Shown here: one piece after another, positions 1 to 9,174 of the stretch
How the letters are laid out: each line of letters opens with the position of its first letter
Position numbering within the stretch: the stretch's first letter is position 1
Assembly (NCBI GenBank): GCA_024276695.1
Contig: JAJRWR010000030.1
Coordinates: 1 to 35,190, forward strand
Length of the DNA stretch: 35,190 nt
DNA from: an archaeon
Lineage (GTDB): Archaea > Thermoproteota > Nitrososphaeria > Nitrososphaerales > Nitrosopumilaceae
Direction: 5' to 3'
The notes under the pieces: generated by a model
Database searches by the model: none
Told to the model about the DNA's origin: nothing
The model's input: only the letters and a program-made list of their open reading frames with translations
Program-made: the position numbers and the translations under genes

Positions 1-1
1 A

Positions 2-154
2 CATCTTACTACAGCATTAAAACAACAAGGATTAGCAGATAAAATTAATCATATTAGCACAGCTGGTGGGGCATTGGTGCTTTACCTAACAGGTGAAAAA
101 TTACCAATGATTAAAGCATTAGAAGATGCTGTAATTAAATACAAATCTAAATAG
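2..154 (+). CDS. pgk: phosphoglycerate kinase, C-terminal end (partial)
   Basis: Only the last 50 residues are in the window; the 5' end lies outside. The frame reads HLTTALKQQGLADKI, then STAGGALVLYLTGEKLPMIKAL, which matches the end of phosphoglycerate kinase, where the glycine-rich STAGGA segment lies near the nucleotide site. The enzyme interconverts 1,3-bisphosphoglycerate and 3-phosphoglycerate; in this lineage it would act mainly in gluconeogenesis (inference). The stop codon overlaps by 8 bp the 3' end of the convergent zinc-ribbon gene on the other strand. Confidence 0.85.
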   Translation, partial: HLTTALKQQGLADKINHISTAGGALVLYLTGEKLPMIKALEDAVIKYKSK

Positions 155-494
155 AAGATTTGCAAGCAGGATTAGGGCAGATTCTTTCTTCAGATATTCC
201 AAGATAGACATCATTTTCACATGCATCACAATAGAATTTCTCCATAGGATCAAATAGTTTCAGATACATTGTGGTAAAGTTTTGTGCAATATTTCTTGCC
301 AGACCAGAATCACAAAGGTCATTGAAAAAAGATTCAGTATCATCAATTATCCAAGAAGGATCTAAATCACCATTTGTTTTTAGTACATCAAAAATATCAT
401 CATTTGTAAACCTGTTATCAATATCGTTGTATTTTTCAAAGATAATTTTTCTAATTTGAAGTGGAATTGGGATTGTAGGTGTAAAATCACTCAT
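147..494 (-). CDS. winged-helix-like protein with C-terminal zinc ribbon
   Basis: A 115-aa protein of unknown exact function. Residues ~10-80 are predicted helical with a final beta-rich stretch, consistent with a winged-helix fold. The C-terminus has two cysteine pairs (CDAC and CPNPAC), a small zinc ribbon. It starts 1 bp after the sufU stop on the same strand, so it is most simply the last gene of the SUF operon. A role as regulator or accessory factor of Fe-S assembly is inferred from position only. Its 3' end overlaps pgk, which is convergent. Confidence 0.6.
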   Translation of the reverse strand: MSDFTPTIPIPLQIRKIIFEKYNDIDNRFTNDDIFDVLKTNGDLDPSWIIDDTESFFNDLCDSGLARNIAQNFTTMYLKLFDPMEKFYCDACENDVYLGISEERICPNPACKSSI

Positions 495-495
495 A

Positions 496-939
496 CTAGT
501 ATAGATTTGCTGCCTCTTCTTTTAGTTTATCTACATCTTCAGTATCTTTTAGATTCTTGCCAATATAGGTATAAAGAGCAGATTTGAGTACCTTTAGAGA
601 AAGTAATGCACATTTGATTCGAACCGCCTGTAGGTGTTCAAGACCTAATTCACTTAAAATATCATTTTTTTCTAGGGCTCTTGCTTCTTCAAGAGTTTTA
701 CCCTTTGTAATTTCTGTTAAAACTGAAGAACATGCCATACAAATTGCACATCCTTTTCCGTGAAATTTAATATCAGTAACTTTGTTTTCATCAATTTTCA
801 TATCAATATCAATACTATCACCACATAGAGGATTGGAGTCATGAAAAGTTACATCATGATTTTCAATTTCCCCATAGTTGATTGGATTTCTCGAATAATC
901 AACGATCATTTCATGGTAAATATCTGCATTGCCACTCAT
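496..939 (-). CDS. sufU: SufU/NifU-like Fe-S cluster scaffold or sulfur-transfer protein
   Basis: A 147-aa protein of the IscU/SufU family. The three conserved cysteine sites are visible: NPLCGD (Cys39, with Asp41 as the usual metal ligand), GKGCAICMAC (Cys64) and RIKCALL (Cys110). In the family these bind zinc or a nascent cluster and accept sulfur from SufS. Unusually, Cys67 and Cys70 follow Cys64 where the bacterial family has mostly Ser/Ala, giving a C-x2-C-x2-C array. The start codon overlaps the sufS stop by 4 bp, so the two are translationally coupled, fitting their direct partnership. Confidence 0.9.
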   Translation of the reverse strand: MSGNADIYHEMIVDYSRNPINYGEIENHDVTFHDSNPLCGDSIDIDMKIDENKVTDIKFHGKGCAICMACSSVLTEITKGKTLEEARALEKNDILSELGLEHLQAVRIKCALLSLKVLKSALYTYIGKNLKDTEDVDKLKEEAANLY

Positions 940-2180
940 AATTTGAACACCTTTGCCACAATATTTAACGAATTTACCAGAATATCAATGTCTTGTTTAG
1001 TATTGTAAATGTAAAAACTAGCTCTTGATGTTGCTGCAACATTTAGTCGCTCCATCAGTACTTGTGCACAATGATGTCCAGATCTAACTGCAATTCCTTC
1101 TTCGTCAATAATTTGAGCAACATCATGAGGGTGAACATCTGCAAAATTAAACGAGATAACACCACCACGTTTTGAAATATCTTTTGTTCCATAGATGTGT
1201 AGTCCTTTTACTGCAGATAATTTTTCTATAGCATATTTTGTTAATTCAATTTCATGTTCTCTAATATTATCCATTCCAATTTTTGTAAGGTAGTCAATTG
1301 CGGCACCTAAACCTACAACATCAGCAATATTTGGAGTACCTGCTTCAAATTTGTAAGGCAAGTCATTCCACGTAGTTTCATACTTGTGAACCTCTCTAAT
1401 CATGTCACCACCACCATGAAATGGATTCATGGTTTCAAGGACTGATTTCCTAACCCACAAAACTCCAATTCCAGTTGGTCCGAGCATTTTGTGGCCAGAG
1501 AATGCAAAAAAATCACATCCTAGCTTTTCAAGGTCAACTTTCATGTGAGGTACTGCTTGTGCACCATCAACTAAAGTAAGAACACCTGTAGCTTTGCATT
1601 TCTCAATAATTTTTTCAGCATTAGTAATTGTTCCAAGAACATTTGACATTAAACTAAAAGTTACAAGTTTGACTCTGCCTGTTGCCAAAATTTTATCAAG
1701 GTCATCTAAAATTAATTCACCATTATCATCCATTCCAATGTATTCTAATTTGGCATGTTTCTCTTGAGTTAAGAGTTGCCAGGGTACAATGTTACTGTGA
1801 TGTTCATATTCAGTAGTTACAATAATGTCTCCTTCTTTGATATGAGGTCTACCCCAGGCATATGCAACTAAATTAATTGCCTCAGTTGTACCTCTAACAA
1901 AAATAATTTCTTGGCGATTTTTTATGTTTACAAAGTTTGCAATCTTATCTCTTGTTGCCTCATAAGCTTCAGTTGCTTCCTCAGCAAGTGCATACACTGC
2001 TCTGTGAATATTTGCATTATGGTTTTGATAATAATCAGTGATAGCATCAATTACTTGATTTGGTTTTTGTGTTGTAGATGCATTATCAAGATAAATAAGA
2101 GGTTTATTATCCCTAACAGTTCTTTTTAGAATTGGAAAATCGTTTTTAAGATTTTCAAATAAGGATTCCGTACTTTGCAT
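936..2180 (-). CDS. sufS: SufS-type cysteine desulfurase
   Basis: A 414-aa PLP enzyme that takes sulfur from cysteine for Fe-S cluster assembly. Visible landmarks are the substrate/PLP region LDNASTTQKP near residue 31, the PLP-binding lysine in SGHKMLGPTG (Lys231), and the catalytic cysteine in RSGHHCAQ (Cys371), which is the class II (SufS) arrangement. Length is normal for the family. It lies between the Rieske gene (3 bp upstream) and sufU (4-bp overlap) in the SUF operon. Confidence 0.95.
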   Translation of the reverse strand: MQSTESLFENLKNDFPILKRTVRDNKPLIYLDNASTTQKPNQVIDAITDYYQNHNANIHRAVYALAEEATEAYEATRDKIANFVNIKNRQEIIFVRGTTEAINLVAYAWGRPHIKEGDIIVTTEYEHHSNIVPWQLLTQEKHAKLEYIGMDDNGELILDDLDKILATGRVKLVTFSLMSNVLGTITNAEKIIEKCKATGVLTLVDGAQAVPHMKVDLEKLGCDFFAFSGHKMLGPTGIGVLWVRKSVLETMNPFHGGGDMIREVHKYETTWNDLPYKFEAGTPNIADVVGLGAAIDYLTKIGMDNIREHEIELTKYAIEKLSAVKGLHIYGTKDISKRGGVISFNFADVHPHDVAQIIDEEGIAVRSGHHCAQVLMERLNVAATSRASFYIYNTKQDIDILVNSLNIVAKVFKL

Positions 2181-2183
2181 ATC

Positions 2184-2492
2184 TTAAAGCTCCACGTAAA
2201 TTTCGTCAGCATCTATTTTAACATTGTATATTTTTAGAGGAGTTTCAGCGGGGAGATTTTGCGGTTCGCCATTTATCAAATTAAAGACTGAAAGATGTAA
2301 AGGACATCTAATGCCTTCATCACTTAGGAAACCAGTAGAAAGATCAGCATAAGCATGAGTACATATCAAATCAGTTGCATGAATTTTACCTTTGAGATTT
2401 GCTATGAGGAGTTTCTTATCCTCATGAACAAATCCAAAAAGTTGACCTTCTTTTACCTGCTCCATACTGCAAGCTTTAATCCATTCAGACAA
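2184..2492 (-). CDS. Rieske-type [2Fe-2S] ferredoxin
   Basis: A 102-aa small soluble Rieske protein. The cluster ligands are clear: Cys44-x-His46 (CTH) and Cys63-x2-His66 (CPLH), spaced as in the ferredoxin components of aromatic dioxygenases. There is no signal peptide or membrane anchor. It sits inside the SUF operon, 4 bp after sufD and 3 bp before sufS. A role as electron donor in cluster assembly is inferred from this placement; Rieske ferredoxins also serve many oxygenases and reductases. Confidence 0.88.
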   Translation of the reverse strand: MSEWIKACSMEQVKEGQLFGFVHEDKKLLIANLKGKIHATDLICTHAYADLSTGFLSDEGIRCPLHLSVFNLINGEPQNLPAETPLKIYNVKIDADEIYVEL

Positions 2493-2496
2493 AATA

Positions 2497-3897
2497 TCAC
2501 CTATACTTGTAATGTTGTTCTATTTCAGAATCTTCATTGTAACGAGTTTCCTCAATTTCAACAAATTTGGCCAATTCTTCATCAGTGTTAATTGTAAGTT
2601 CTCTATTTTCCCATTTGGATTCAATAAGATAAGCAATCCATGCTCTAACTTGGATTGACATTTTTCTTGAAAGAGGTTCCAAGAATCCTTCAATAATTAT
2701 TCTCTCAGCTTCTGCATGTGTAAGACATCTAGTTTTCAAATAGAATATTTGTTCTTCATCAATTTGTGCAACAGATGCAGAGTGAGTAGCCTTTACATCA
2801 TTAGTGAAAATTTCTAATCCAGGAATAGCGTCAGATTTTGCATCTTTGTCTAATAGAATTGAACGACCAGACAAAAATGAATTTGATTTTGCAGCATTCT
2901 CTTTGATTCTAATCATTCCTTTGAAAAGAGATTTTGATTTGTTTCTAAGAATTGATTTTTCTACAACTCTACCTTCAGTTGCTGGACTTTCATGATTAAC
3001 GTTAGTTTGAATATCAAAGGATTGTTCATTATTTCCAAAGATTACCTCTGAATCATTACAGGATGCACCAGTTCCATTTAGGAAATATTCTATTTTGTAT
3101 CGAGATAGCATCGAACCAAATAATCCCGAATACCAATTTACTTTGGCATCTTGAGCCAAATCTGTTCTTTTTGTTGAAAATACTACTGCGTGTTGATCAA
3201 TCATTTGTAAAGTAGTAATATCCAACTGAGCATTTGCACCAACATTAGTATTCATCAATTCCAAATATGCCTGTTGAGTTTGAATACCTGGAGAGTATAA
3301 TTCTTGAACAATGCTAGCCTTACTACTTTCATCTGCAAAGATAATATTTCTTGAAATTGTAGAATGGCCATCTTCAGATAAACAAGTCATGAAATAAATT
3401 GGTTTGTCCACAATCAAATTACGTGGAATGTGAATGAACATGCCTGAATTAAAAGCAGCATTGTTTAATGCAGTAAATTTGTCTTCTTCAGATTTTGAAG
3501 CCTCTAGAGCCTTTTTTACCAGTTCAAAATTATTTTCTATTGCATCAGAAATTGAAGAAATTACTAATCCCTTTGATTTTAGTTCATCAGGTAGATTGAT
3601 TTTCAGAATATTAGTTCCAATTTGAATAATGCAGATTTCATTTTCTAGTTCACTTAATCGTTTTGTTAAGAAACCAGGAATTGTTTCTGTAGTAGATGTT
3701 GAAATAGATACTTTTTCAGGATCCATTTTTTTTGCATCAGTGTATTTGTTGTATAGTGGGGATAGTTCAAGAGGTAAACGATCATAGATAGATAATGAAT
3801 TTTTTCTGTAATCTTTTAGCCAATCAGGTTCATTTCCTGATGAGGAGATCTCATCAATGAGACTAGTGTTTAGTTTGGAAAGAAGTTCTTGAGACAT
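2497..3897 (-). CDS. sufD: SufD-like subunit of the SUF Fe-S assembly scaffold
   Basis: A 466-aa protein of the SufB/SufD family. The C-terminal half holds the beta-helix core with the family signature around the KSNSFLSGRSILLDKDAK and ATHSASVAQIDEEQIFYLKTR segments. These are equivalent to the parts of SufB that carry the conserved histidine and form the dimer interface. It is more divergent than the neighbouring sufB product, which argues for SufD. It follows sufB after 29 bp on the same strand. In known systems SufB, SufC and SufD form the complex on which clusters assemble; SufC is not encoded in this window. Confidence 0.88.
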   Translation of the reverse strand: MSQELLSKLNTSLIDEISSSGNEPDWLKDYRKNSLSIYDRLPLELSPLYNKYTDAKKMDPEKVSISTSTTETIPGFLTKRLSELENEICIIQIGTNILKINLPDELKSKGLVISSISDAIENNFELVKKALEASKSEEDKFTALNNAAFNSGMFIHIPRNLIVDKPIYFMTCLSEDGHSTISRNIIFADESSKASIVQELYSPGIQTQQAYLELMNTNVGANAQLDITTLQMIDQHAVVFSTKRTDLAQDAKVNWYSGLFGSMLSRYKIEYFLNGTGASCNDSEVIFGNNEQSFDIQTNVNHESPATEGRVVEKSILRNKSKSLFKGMIRIKENAAKSNSFLSGRSILLDKDAKSDAIPGLEIFTNDVKATHSASVAQIDEEQIFYLKTRCLTHAEAERIIIEGFLEPLSRKMSIQVRAWIAYLIESKWENRELTINTDEELAKFVEIEETRYNEDSEIEQHYKYR

Positions 3898-3926
3898 GAT
3901 TAATCAAAATTAAGTATATCGGAAAT

Positions 3927-5336
3927 TTAACCCACCGAGTCATCCATTTCTAGTTTGATGAGTCTATTTAGTTCAACAGCATACTCCATTGGCAATTCTT
4001 TTGTAAATGGCTCCATGAATCCATTAACAATTAGAGACAATGCTTCTTCTTCATTAAATCCTCTACTCATAAGATAGAAGATTTGTTCATCACCAATTTT
4101 TCCAACAGTTGCTTCGTGAGTAATTGTTGCATCTTCCTGATTGATTTCCATGTAAGGATAAGTATCAGTTTTTGATGTATCGTCTAAGAGTAATGCATCA
4201 CATCTTACAGTAGATTTTACGCCAGTAGCACCTTTTGCTACATTTAGCATTCCTCTATAAGTGGAACGTCCATCTAGTCTACTTACTGACTTTGATGTGA
4301 CTTTGGAAGTGGTATTTGGTGCAAGGTGAACCATTTTTGCGCCTGTATCTTGATGTTGTCCCTTACCAGCAAAGGCAATTGATAGTGTTTCACCGTAGGC
4401 TCTCTCACCCATAAGATATACTCCAGGATACTTCATTGTCAGTTTACTTCCAATGTTTCCATCAATCCATTCGACTGTTGCACCTTCATATGCATAAGCA
4501 CGTTTGGTTACAAGATTGTAAACGTCAGAACTCCAATTTTGAATTGTAGTGTATCGTAATTTTGCATCTTTGTGTGCGACTAATTCTACAACTGCAGAGT
4601 GTAGGGATTCTGAAGAATAGACAGGAGCAGTACACCCTTCAATGTAATGTACTTCTGCACCTTCATCAACAATGATCAATGTTCTTTCAAATTGGCCAAT
4701 GTTTTCTGCATTAATTCTAAAGTATGCTTGTAGAGGCATGTCAACTTTGACACCAGGTGGAACATAGATGAATGAGCCACCACTCCAAACTGCACTGTTT
4801 AATGCTGCAAATTTGTTATCCTCTGGAGGGATAATTTTACCAAAGTATTTTTTAAATAACTCTGGATGTTCGATAAGAGCTGCATCTGTATCTAAAAAGA
4901 GAACGCCTTGTTTTGCCAAGTCTTCTCTTAGACTGTGATATACAACTTCGGATTCATATTGTGCACCAACACCGGCTAAGAATTTCTTTTCAGCTTCTGG
5001 AATTCCAAGCTTCTCAAATGTATTTTTGACATTATCTGGAACATCATCCCAGTTCTTTTCTACTTTGTCAGATGCTTTTGCATAATAGTAAATATTTTGG
5101 AAATCAATTACACTAAGATCTCCACCCCAAGTTGGCATTGGTTTTTGCATAAAAATTTCATAAGAACGTAATCTAAAATCAAGCATCCATTGCGGTTCTT
5201 TTTTCATTTTACTAATTTCTATTACAGTATCCTTTGTCAGGCCTTTCTTGCTAAGATGGACATACATTTCTGTAGAGTCTTTAAAATCATATTGAGAATA
5301 ATCCATGTCTAGATTTTCAGCAGTCATGTCAGTCAT
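3927..5336 (-). CDS. sufB: SufB Fe-S assembly scaffold subunit
   Basis: A 469-aa SufB. The family hallmarks are [20 protein letters not shown], the [12 protein letters not shown] segment (the conserved cysteine used in sulfur transfer), and [20 protein letters not shown] near the C-terminus. It is the first gene of the SUF cluster. The start is not certain: the first ATG is at 5336 and a second in-frame ATG lies at 5327. A TATA-like TTTATAAT on the minus strand (about 5355-5348) would place a leaderless transcript near 5327, slightly favouring the second start. Confidence 0.95.
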   Translation of the reverse strand: MTDMTAENLDMDYSQYDFKDSTEMYVHLSKKGLTKDTVIEISKMKKEPQWMLDFRLRSYEIFMQKPMPTWGGDLSVIDFQNIYYYAKASDKVEKNWDDVPDNVKNTFEKLGIPEAEKKFLAGVGAQYESEVVYHSLREDLAKQGVLFLDTDAALIEHPELFKKYFGKIIPPEDNKFAALNSAVWSGGSFIYVPPGVKVDMPLQAYFRINAENIGQFERTLIIVDEGAEVHYIEGCTAPVYSSESLHSAVVELVAHKDAKLRYTTIQNWSSDVYNLVTKRAYAYEGATVEWIDGNIGSKLTMKYPGVYLMGERAYGETLSIAFAGKGQHQDTGAKMVHLAPNTTSKVTSKSVSRLDGRSTYRGMLNVAKGATGVKSTVRCDALLLDDTSKTDTYPYMEINQEDATITHEATVGKIGDEQIFYLMSRGFNEEEALSLIVNGFMEPFTKELPMEYAVELNRLIKLEMDDSVG

Positions 5337-5346
5337 AACTCCGTTA

Positions 5347-5356
5347 TATTATAAAT
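5347..5356 (-). promoter_or_regulatory. TATA box of the suf operon
   Basis: On the minus strand the sequence reads ATTTATAATA about 20-30 bp upstream of the two candidate sufB start codons. Archaeal TATA boxes centre about 26-27 bp before the transcription start, which would fall at 5324-5327, on the second ATG. This is an assignment by spacing and not by any measured transcript. Confidence 0.45.
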
Positions 5357-5404
5357 ACATGGGGAAAAGTAGGCGAAGCTAGTTAGGATAAGCTAAATTT
5401 TAGA

Positions 5405-6211
5405 TTAGATAGTTAGTGTGTTCTTCATCATATCAAAAGCGCCAGCAATTGTATGAATTTCAGCAACAGTATTTTTGATTTTGAGTTTTTTTAATTCATT
5501 TGATGTAAACGGTCCAATAGAGACTACAGATATTTTTTCAAGATTATCAAGTAAAATATCCATTGTATAGTCTTTCGACATTATTTCAAAGAATCCACGA
5601 ACAGATGAAGCACTAGTAAATACAACACCATCTATTTTATCCTGTGAGAACAATTCACGAAATCCATTCCATTGAGTGGTATCTCTAAATGCACATACAT
5701 CATATAGATAAATTTCTACAACATTAATTCCAATCTTATTTAGTAATTCCTTGAGAAAAGAGTTTGAAGCACCACTGCGAGGAATGATTACTTTTTTTCC
5801 AACTGCGTGAATTTGAGAAAACTCTTCTCCAACTCCAATGGATGAACTGTTTTTTGGTTCATGGTTCACTTTGATTCCATATGTGTTTAAAGTTGCAGTG
5901 GTTTTAGGGCCAACTGACATTACTATAGTATTTGCAACTGCTAATTGCAGTTTTTCAAAGTTCCCAACATTTTTTGCAGTATCAAAGAGTATCTTTACAG
6001 CTTTTGAGCTAAGAAAAACAGAATAATCAGGGTGTTCCGATTCCACTAATTTCAAAAACTCATCGACAATTTTTTCACCTTTACTTACTAGCTCTATTGT
6101 GGGTAACGAAATTGGAGTTGCGTTGTTTTGTTCTGCTAATGCGATAAATTCAGAAGCGTCATCTTTTGAGCGTGTGATTGCGATAGTCTTTCCATCAAGC
6201 ATTATTTCCAA
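5405..6211 (-). CDS. hemD: uroporphyrinogen-III synthase
   Basis: A 268-aa protein matching the HemD family in length and weakly conserved motifs: an N-terminal GKTIAITRSKDDA strand-loop, a central VVFTSASSVRGFFE segment, and C-terminal VSIGPFTSNEL. It closes hydroxymethylbilane into uroporphyrinogen III. HemD is always weakly conserved, so the operon position is strong support: it overlaps the methyltransferase gene by 10 bp and ends the hem operon. Start could also be the ATG at 6202 (residue 4), which would remove the overlap. Confidence 0.88.
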   Translation of the reverse strand: MEIMLDGKTIAITRSKDDASEFIALAEQNNATPISLPTIELVSKGEKIVDEFLKLVESEHPDYSVFLSSKAVKILFDTAKNVGNFEKLQLAVANTIVMSVGPKTTATLNTYGIKVNHEPKNSSSIGVGEEFSQIHAVGKKVIIPRSGASNSFLKELLNKIGINVVEIYLYDVCAFRDTTQWNGFRELFSQDKIDGVVFTSASSVRGFFEIMSKDYTMDILLDNLEKISVVSIGPFTSNELKKLKIKNTVAEIHTIAGAFDMMKNTLTI

Positions 6212-6942
6212 CCTAGAGAATCTGACAAATCAACCACATTGCCAATTATAATATTTGTAGGAGGAGTAATTTTGTTTTCTTTGACTTTTTTTGCAATATT
6301 AGTTACAATTCCTTTGATCATTTTTTGTTTAGGAGTAGTACCATTTTGAATCACAGCTACAGGTGTTTTTTTATCCATCCCACCTGCAATTAATTGTTTA
6401 CAGATTACATCAATTCGAGATAATCCCATCATGATTACTATAGTGTCAACTGATTTTGCAAGGTTTTTCCATTTTACAATCTCTTTTTTCTTTTCGGGAT
6501 CTTCATGTCCTGTTACAAAAACTACTGATGATGCATATTTTCTATGAGTTAGGGGAATGCCAGCATACGTTGCAGAACCAATTCCGGATGTAATCCCTGG
6601 AACAATTTCATATTTCACTTTGTTTTCTTTGAGAAACTCTGCTTCTTCACCACCACGTCCAAAGATAATCGGATCACCGCCCTTTAGTCTAACTACATTT
6701 TTTTTAGATTTTGCATATTGTACCATTAAATCATTAGTTGTGTTTTGATGTGTTGTATCATCACCTACTGCACGTCCAACATATACTTTTTCGGCTTTTT
6801 TAGGAATCATGGAAATTATTTTTTTGCTAACCAATCTATCATACAAAACAACATCTGCCTTTTGTAACAATTCAACTGCACGTAATGTGATTAATTTGCT
6901 ATCTCCAGGTCCTGCTCCAACAAGATACACTTTTCCAGTCAT
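6202..6942 (-). CDS. cobA: uroporphyrinogen-III C-methyltransferase
   Basis: A 246-aa SAM-dependent methyltransferase of the CobA/SUMT family. It makes precorrin-2, the entry point to cobalamin, siroheme and (through siroheme) the archaeal heme route. Signatures seen are VYLVGAGPGDSKLITLRAVE at the N-terminus and VVRLKGGDPIIFGRGGEEAE (SAM-binding and catalytic region). It is a single-domain enzyme without the CysG dehydrogenase/chelatase part. The start overlaps the hemC stop by 4 bp. Confidence 0.94.
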   Translation of the reverse strand: MTGKVYLVGAGPGDSKLITLRAVELLQKADVVLYDRLVSKKIISMIPKKAEKVYVGRAVGDDTTHQNTTNDLMVQYAKSKKNVVRLKGGDPIIFGRGGEEAEFLKENKVKYEIVPGITSGIGSATYAGIPLTHRKYASSVVFVTGHEDPEKKKEIVKWKNLAKSVDTIVIMMGLSRIDVICKQLIAGGMDKKTPVAVIQNGTTPKQKMIKGIVTNIAKKVKENKITPPTNIIIGNVVDLSDSLGWK

Positions 6943-7874
6943 GCCTTATTCCATTCCTCCACTTTTTCTCTCCAATTTAATGCAAGATCATTTACTCCTT
7001 TCGTACGCAATTCTTCTCCAGCACTTTTTCCCAAAGATTTAGGATCATCTTTCTTTCCAGTTTTATCAACCTGAAGAGATTGTTTTCCATCTACTGAAAA
7101 TGCAGATACACTCAAAGTCATCTCCGAGCCATTTGATTTTGCATATGCCCCCAATGGAAATCGACATCCAGAATCAACATAATCAGAAAGTGAGCGCTCA
7201 GCCTCTATTTCTAAACGAGAATCAATGTCTTCAATTTTTTTTAGCATTGAAATTGTTTCAAGATCATCTGCTCTTGCAACTATAGCTATAGCACCTTGAC
7301 CTGGAGATGGAGAAAAATCATCTACGGATAATGAGGTGTATTTCACATCAACTCCCAGTCTTGAGATTCCAGCTTGGGCAAGAACAATTGCATCATATTT
7401 TTCACCAGATATTTTTCTAATTCTAGTTTCAATATTTCCACGGATTGGTTTTACAATTACATCTGGTCTTTTTCTTGAAACCTGAACTGCTCGTCGTAAA
7501 GAGCTAGTTCCGATTACTGAACCCTCTTTGATGTCATCCAATGTTGAACCATCTGAAGAAATAAACACATCATTTACTGCTTCACGTTTTGGAATAGATG
7601 CCAATACTAAATTATCATCAAGTTTTAACGGAACATCCTTCAAACTATGTACTGCAAAATCTACTTCCTTTTGAGCAACTGCCCTATCAATCTCTTTTTC
7701 AAAAATTCCTTTTTGATCTATTGTAAATAACGGTCTTGTGTCAACATCACCCTTGGTAGTGATTGATTTGATTTCATAATCACGTTCAGGATTTACTTTT
7801 TTTAATTCAGAAATTACCCAATTAGTTTGTGCAACAGATAACTGACTTCCTCTAGCTCCTACAATATACTTCAA
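6939..7874 (-). CDS. hemC: porphobilinogen deaminase (hydroxymethylbilane synthase)
   Basis: A 311-aa HemC. It joins four porphobilinogen units using a covalent dipyrromethane cofactor. The cofactor cysteine is visible in DSGCRFPLGAYA (Cys237), the catalytic aspartate in VHSLKD (Asp80), and the substrate-binding arginines in GTSSLRRAVQ (Arg127/128) and RGNIETR. Length is normal. It overlaps hemL by 4 bp and cobA by 4 bp, so the four genes form a tightly coupled operon. Confidence 0.95.
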   Translation of the reverse strand: MKYIVGARGSQLSVAQTNWVISELKKVNPERDYEIKSITTKGDVDTRPLFTIDQKGIFEKEIDRAVAQKEVDFAVHSLKDVPLKLDDNLVLASIPKREAVNDVFISSDGSTLDDIKEGSVIGTSSLRRAVQVSRKRPDVIVKPIRGNIETRIRKISGEKYDAIVLAQAGISRLGVDVKYTSLSVDDFSPSPGQGAIAIVARADDLETISMLKKIEDIDSRLEIEAERSLSDYVDSGCRFPLGAYAKSNGSEMTLSVSAFSVDGKQSLQVDKTGKKDDPKSLGKSAGEELRTKGVNDLALNWREKVEEWNKA

Positions 7875-9172
7875 TTTTTCACCGATTTTAATGCCAAATA
7901 ATATGCATCAAGTGTTTTGTTTAGATCAGTTTGTGTGTGTGCATCAGAAAGAAAAATTACTTCAAACTGAGACGGAGCAATGAAAATTCCATTTTTTAGT
8001 AAAGTCTGAAACATTTTTTGGAATTTCTTTGCATTTGAATTCTTTGATGTTTGATAATCCACAACAGGCTTGTTTGTAAAGAAAATTTGGAACATTGAGG
8101 CTGTAAAGTTGATTTGGTGAGGTATTTTCATGTCAGTGGCCATATCATCCAATGCAGTAGAAAACAGTAGATTGAATCTTTCAAGTTTAGAGTAAAGTTT
8201 GTTTTTGATTTTGTTTATCGTCTTAATTGAACTGATTGCAGCACTAACTGAAATTGGATTTCCTGCAAAGGTACTTGCTTGGTAAACTTTACCGTCAGGG
8301 GAAAGCAAGTCCATGATTTCTTTTTTGCCGCCAACAGCAGAAATTGTGAATCCATTACTTAGCGCTTTTGCTATTGTTGTGATGTCAGGTTTTATTCCAA
8401 AATGTTCTTGAGCTCCACCCGGTGCAACTCTAAAACCAGTTACAACTTCATCAAAGATTAATGGAATATTATTTTCTTTAGTAATTTTTCGTAAATCATG
8501 TAGGAAATTCTTTGCAGGCAGGATCAAACCCATGTTAGCTAATATGGGTTCAACAATGACTCCTGCAATATCTTTATTTTTTCTAATTGTTTTTTTTAAA
8601 TCTTCAATATTGTTATATTCTACAACTAGAGTGTTTTTTGAAACTTCATCTAATCCACCATCAGAAACAGAAATTCCATTGTGTGCAGAGCCAGAACCTG
8701 CTTTTACCAAAACAGAATCATGTGCACCATGATAACATCCTTCAAATTTTATAATTTTTTTCTTTTTTGTAAAACCACGTGCTAATCGGATTGCAGTCAT
8801 GGTAGACTCACCGCCAGTATTCATCAATCTCACTTTGTCAATAGATGGAAAATTTCCAATGATTAATTTTGAGAGTTCAATTTCAGATTCAGTCGGAGTG
8901 CAATAAAGTGTACCCTTTGAAAGTTGGACAGATACTGATCTAAGAATTTCTTTACGTCTATGTCCTAAGAGTAATGCCCCATAAGCATTGCAGAAATCAA
9001 TGTAACAGTTATTGTCTGCATCCCAAATGTATGCCCCATTTGCTTTTTTTGTAAAAAATGGATATGGCTCAAAATATCTGACAGGACTATTAACGCCTGA
9101 CGGAATTACTTTTTTTGCAGTATTGAACAGTTTTTTGGATTCAGTCAACCATTCAAGGGTATTTTTGGTCAT
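7871..9172 (-). CDS. hemL: glutamate-1-semialdehyde 2,1-aminomutase
   Basis: A 433-aa class III aminotransferase-fold PLP enzyme. It makes 5-aminolevulinate from glutamate-1-semialdehyde in the C5 pathway that starts from Glu-tRNA. Signatures are GVNSPVRYF at the N-terminus, LMNTGGESTMTAIRLAR, the PLP-contacting IFDEVVTGFR, and the Schiff-base lysine in TTIAKALSNGF (Lys269). The partner enzymes HemA and HemB are not in the window. It begins only 2 bp after the aquaporin stop, so it may be read through from the arsenic-type promoter. Confidence 0.94.
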   Translation of the reverse strand: MTKNTLEWLTESKKLFNTAKKVIPSGVNSPVRYFEPYPFFTKKANGAYIWDADNNCYIDFCNAYGALLLGHRRKEILRSVSVQLSKGTLYCTPTESEIELSKLIIGNFPSIDKVRLMNTGGESTMTAIRLARGFTKKKKIIKFEGCYHGAHDSVLVKAGSGSAHNGISVSDGGLDEVSKNTLVVEYNNIEDLKKTIRKNKDIAGVIVEPILANMGLILPAKNFLHDLRKITKENNIPLIFDEVVTGFRVAPGGAQEHFGIKPDITTIAKALSNGFTISAVGGKKEIMDLLSPDGKVYQASTFAGNPISVSAAISSIKTINKIKNKLYSKLERFNLLFSTALDDMATDMKIPHQINFTASMFQIFFTNKPVVDYQTSKNSNAKKFQKMFQTLLKNGIFIAPSQFEVIFLSDAHTQTDLNKTLDAYYLALKSVKN

Positions 9173-9174
9173 TA

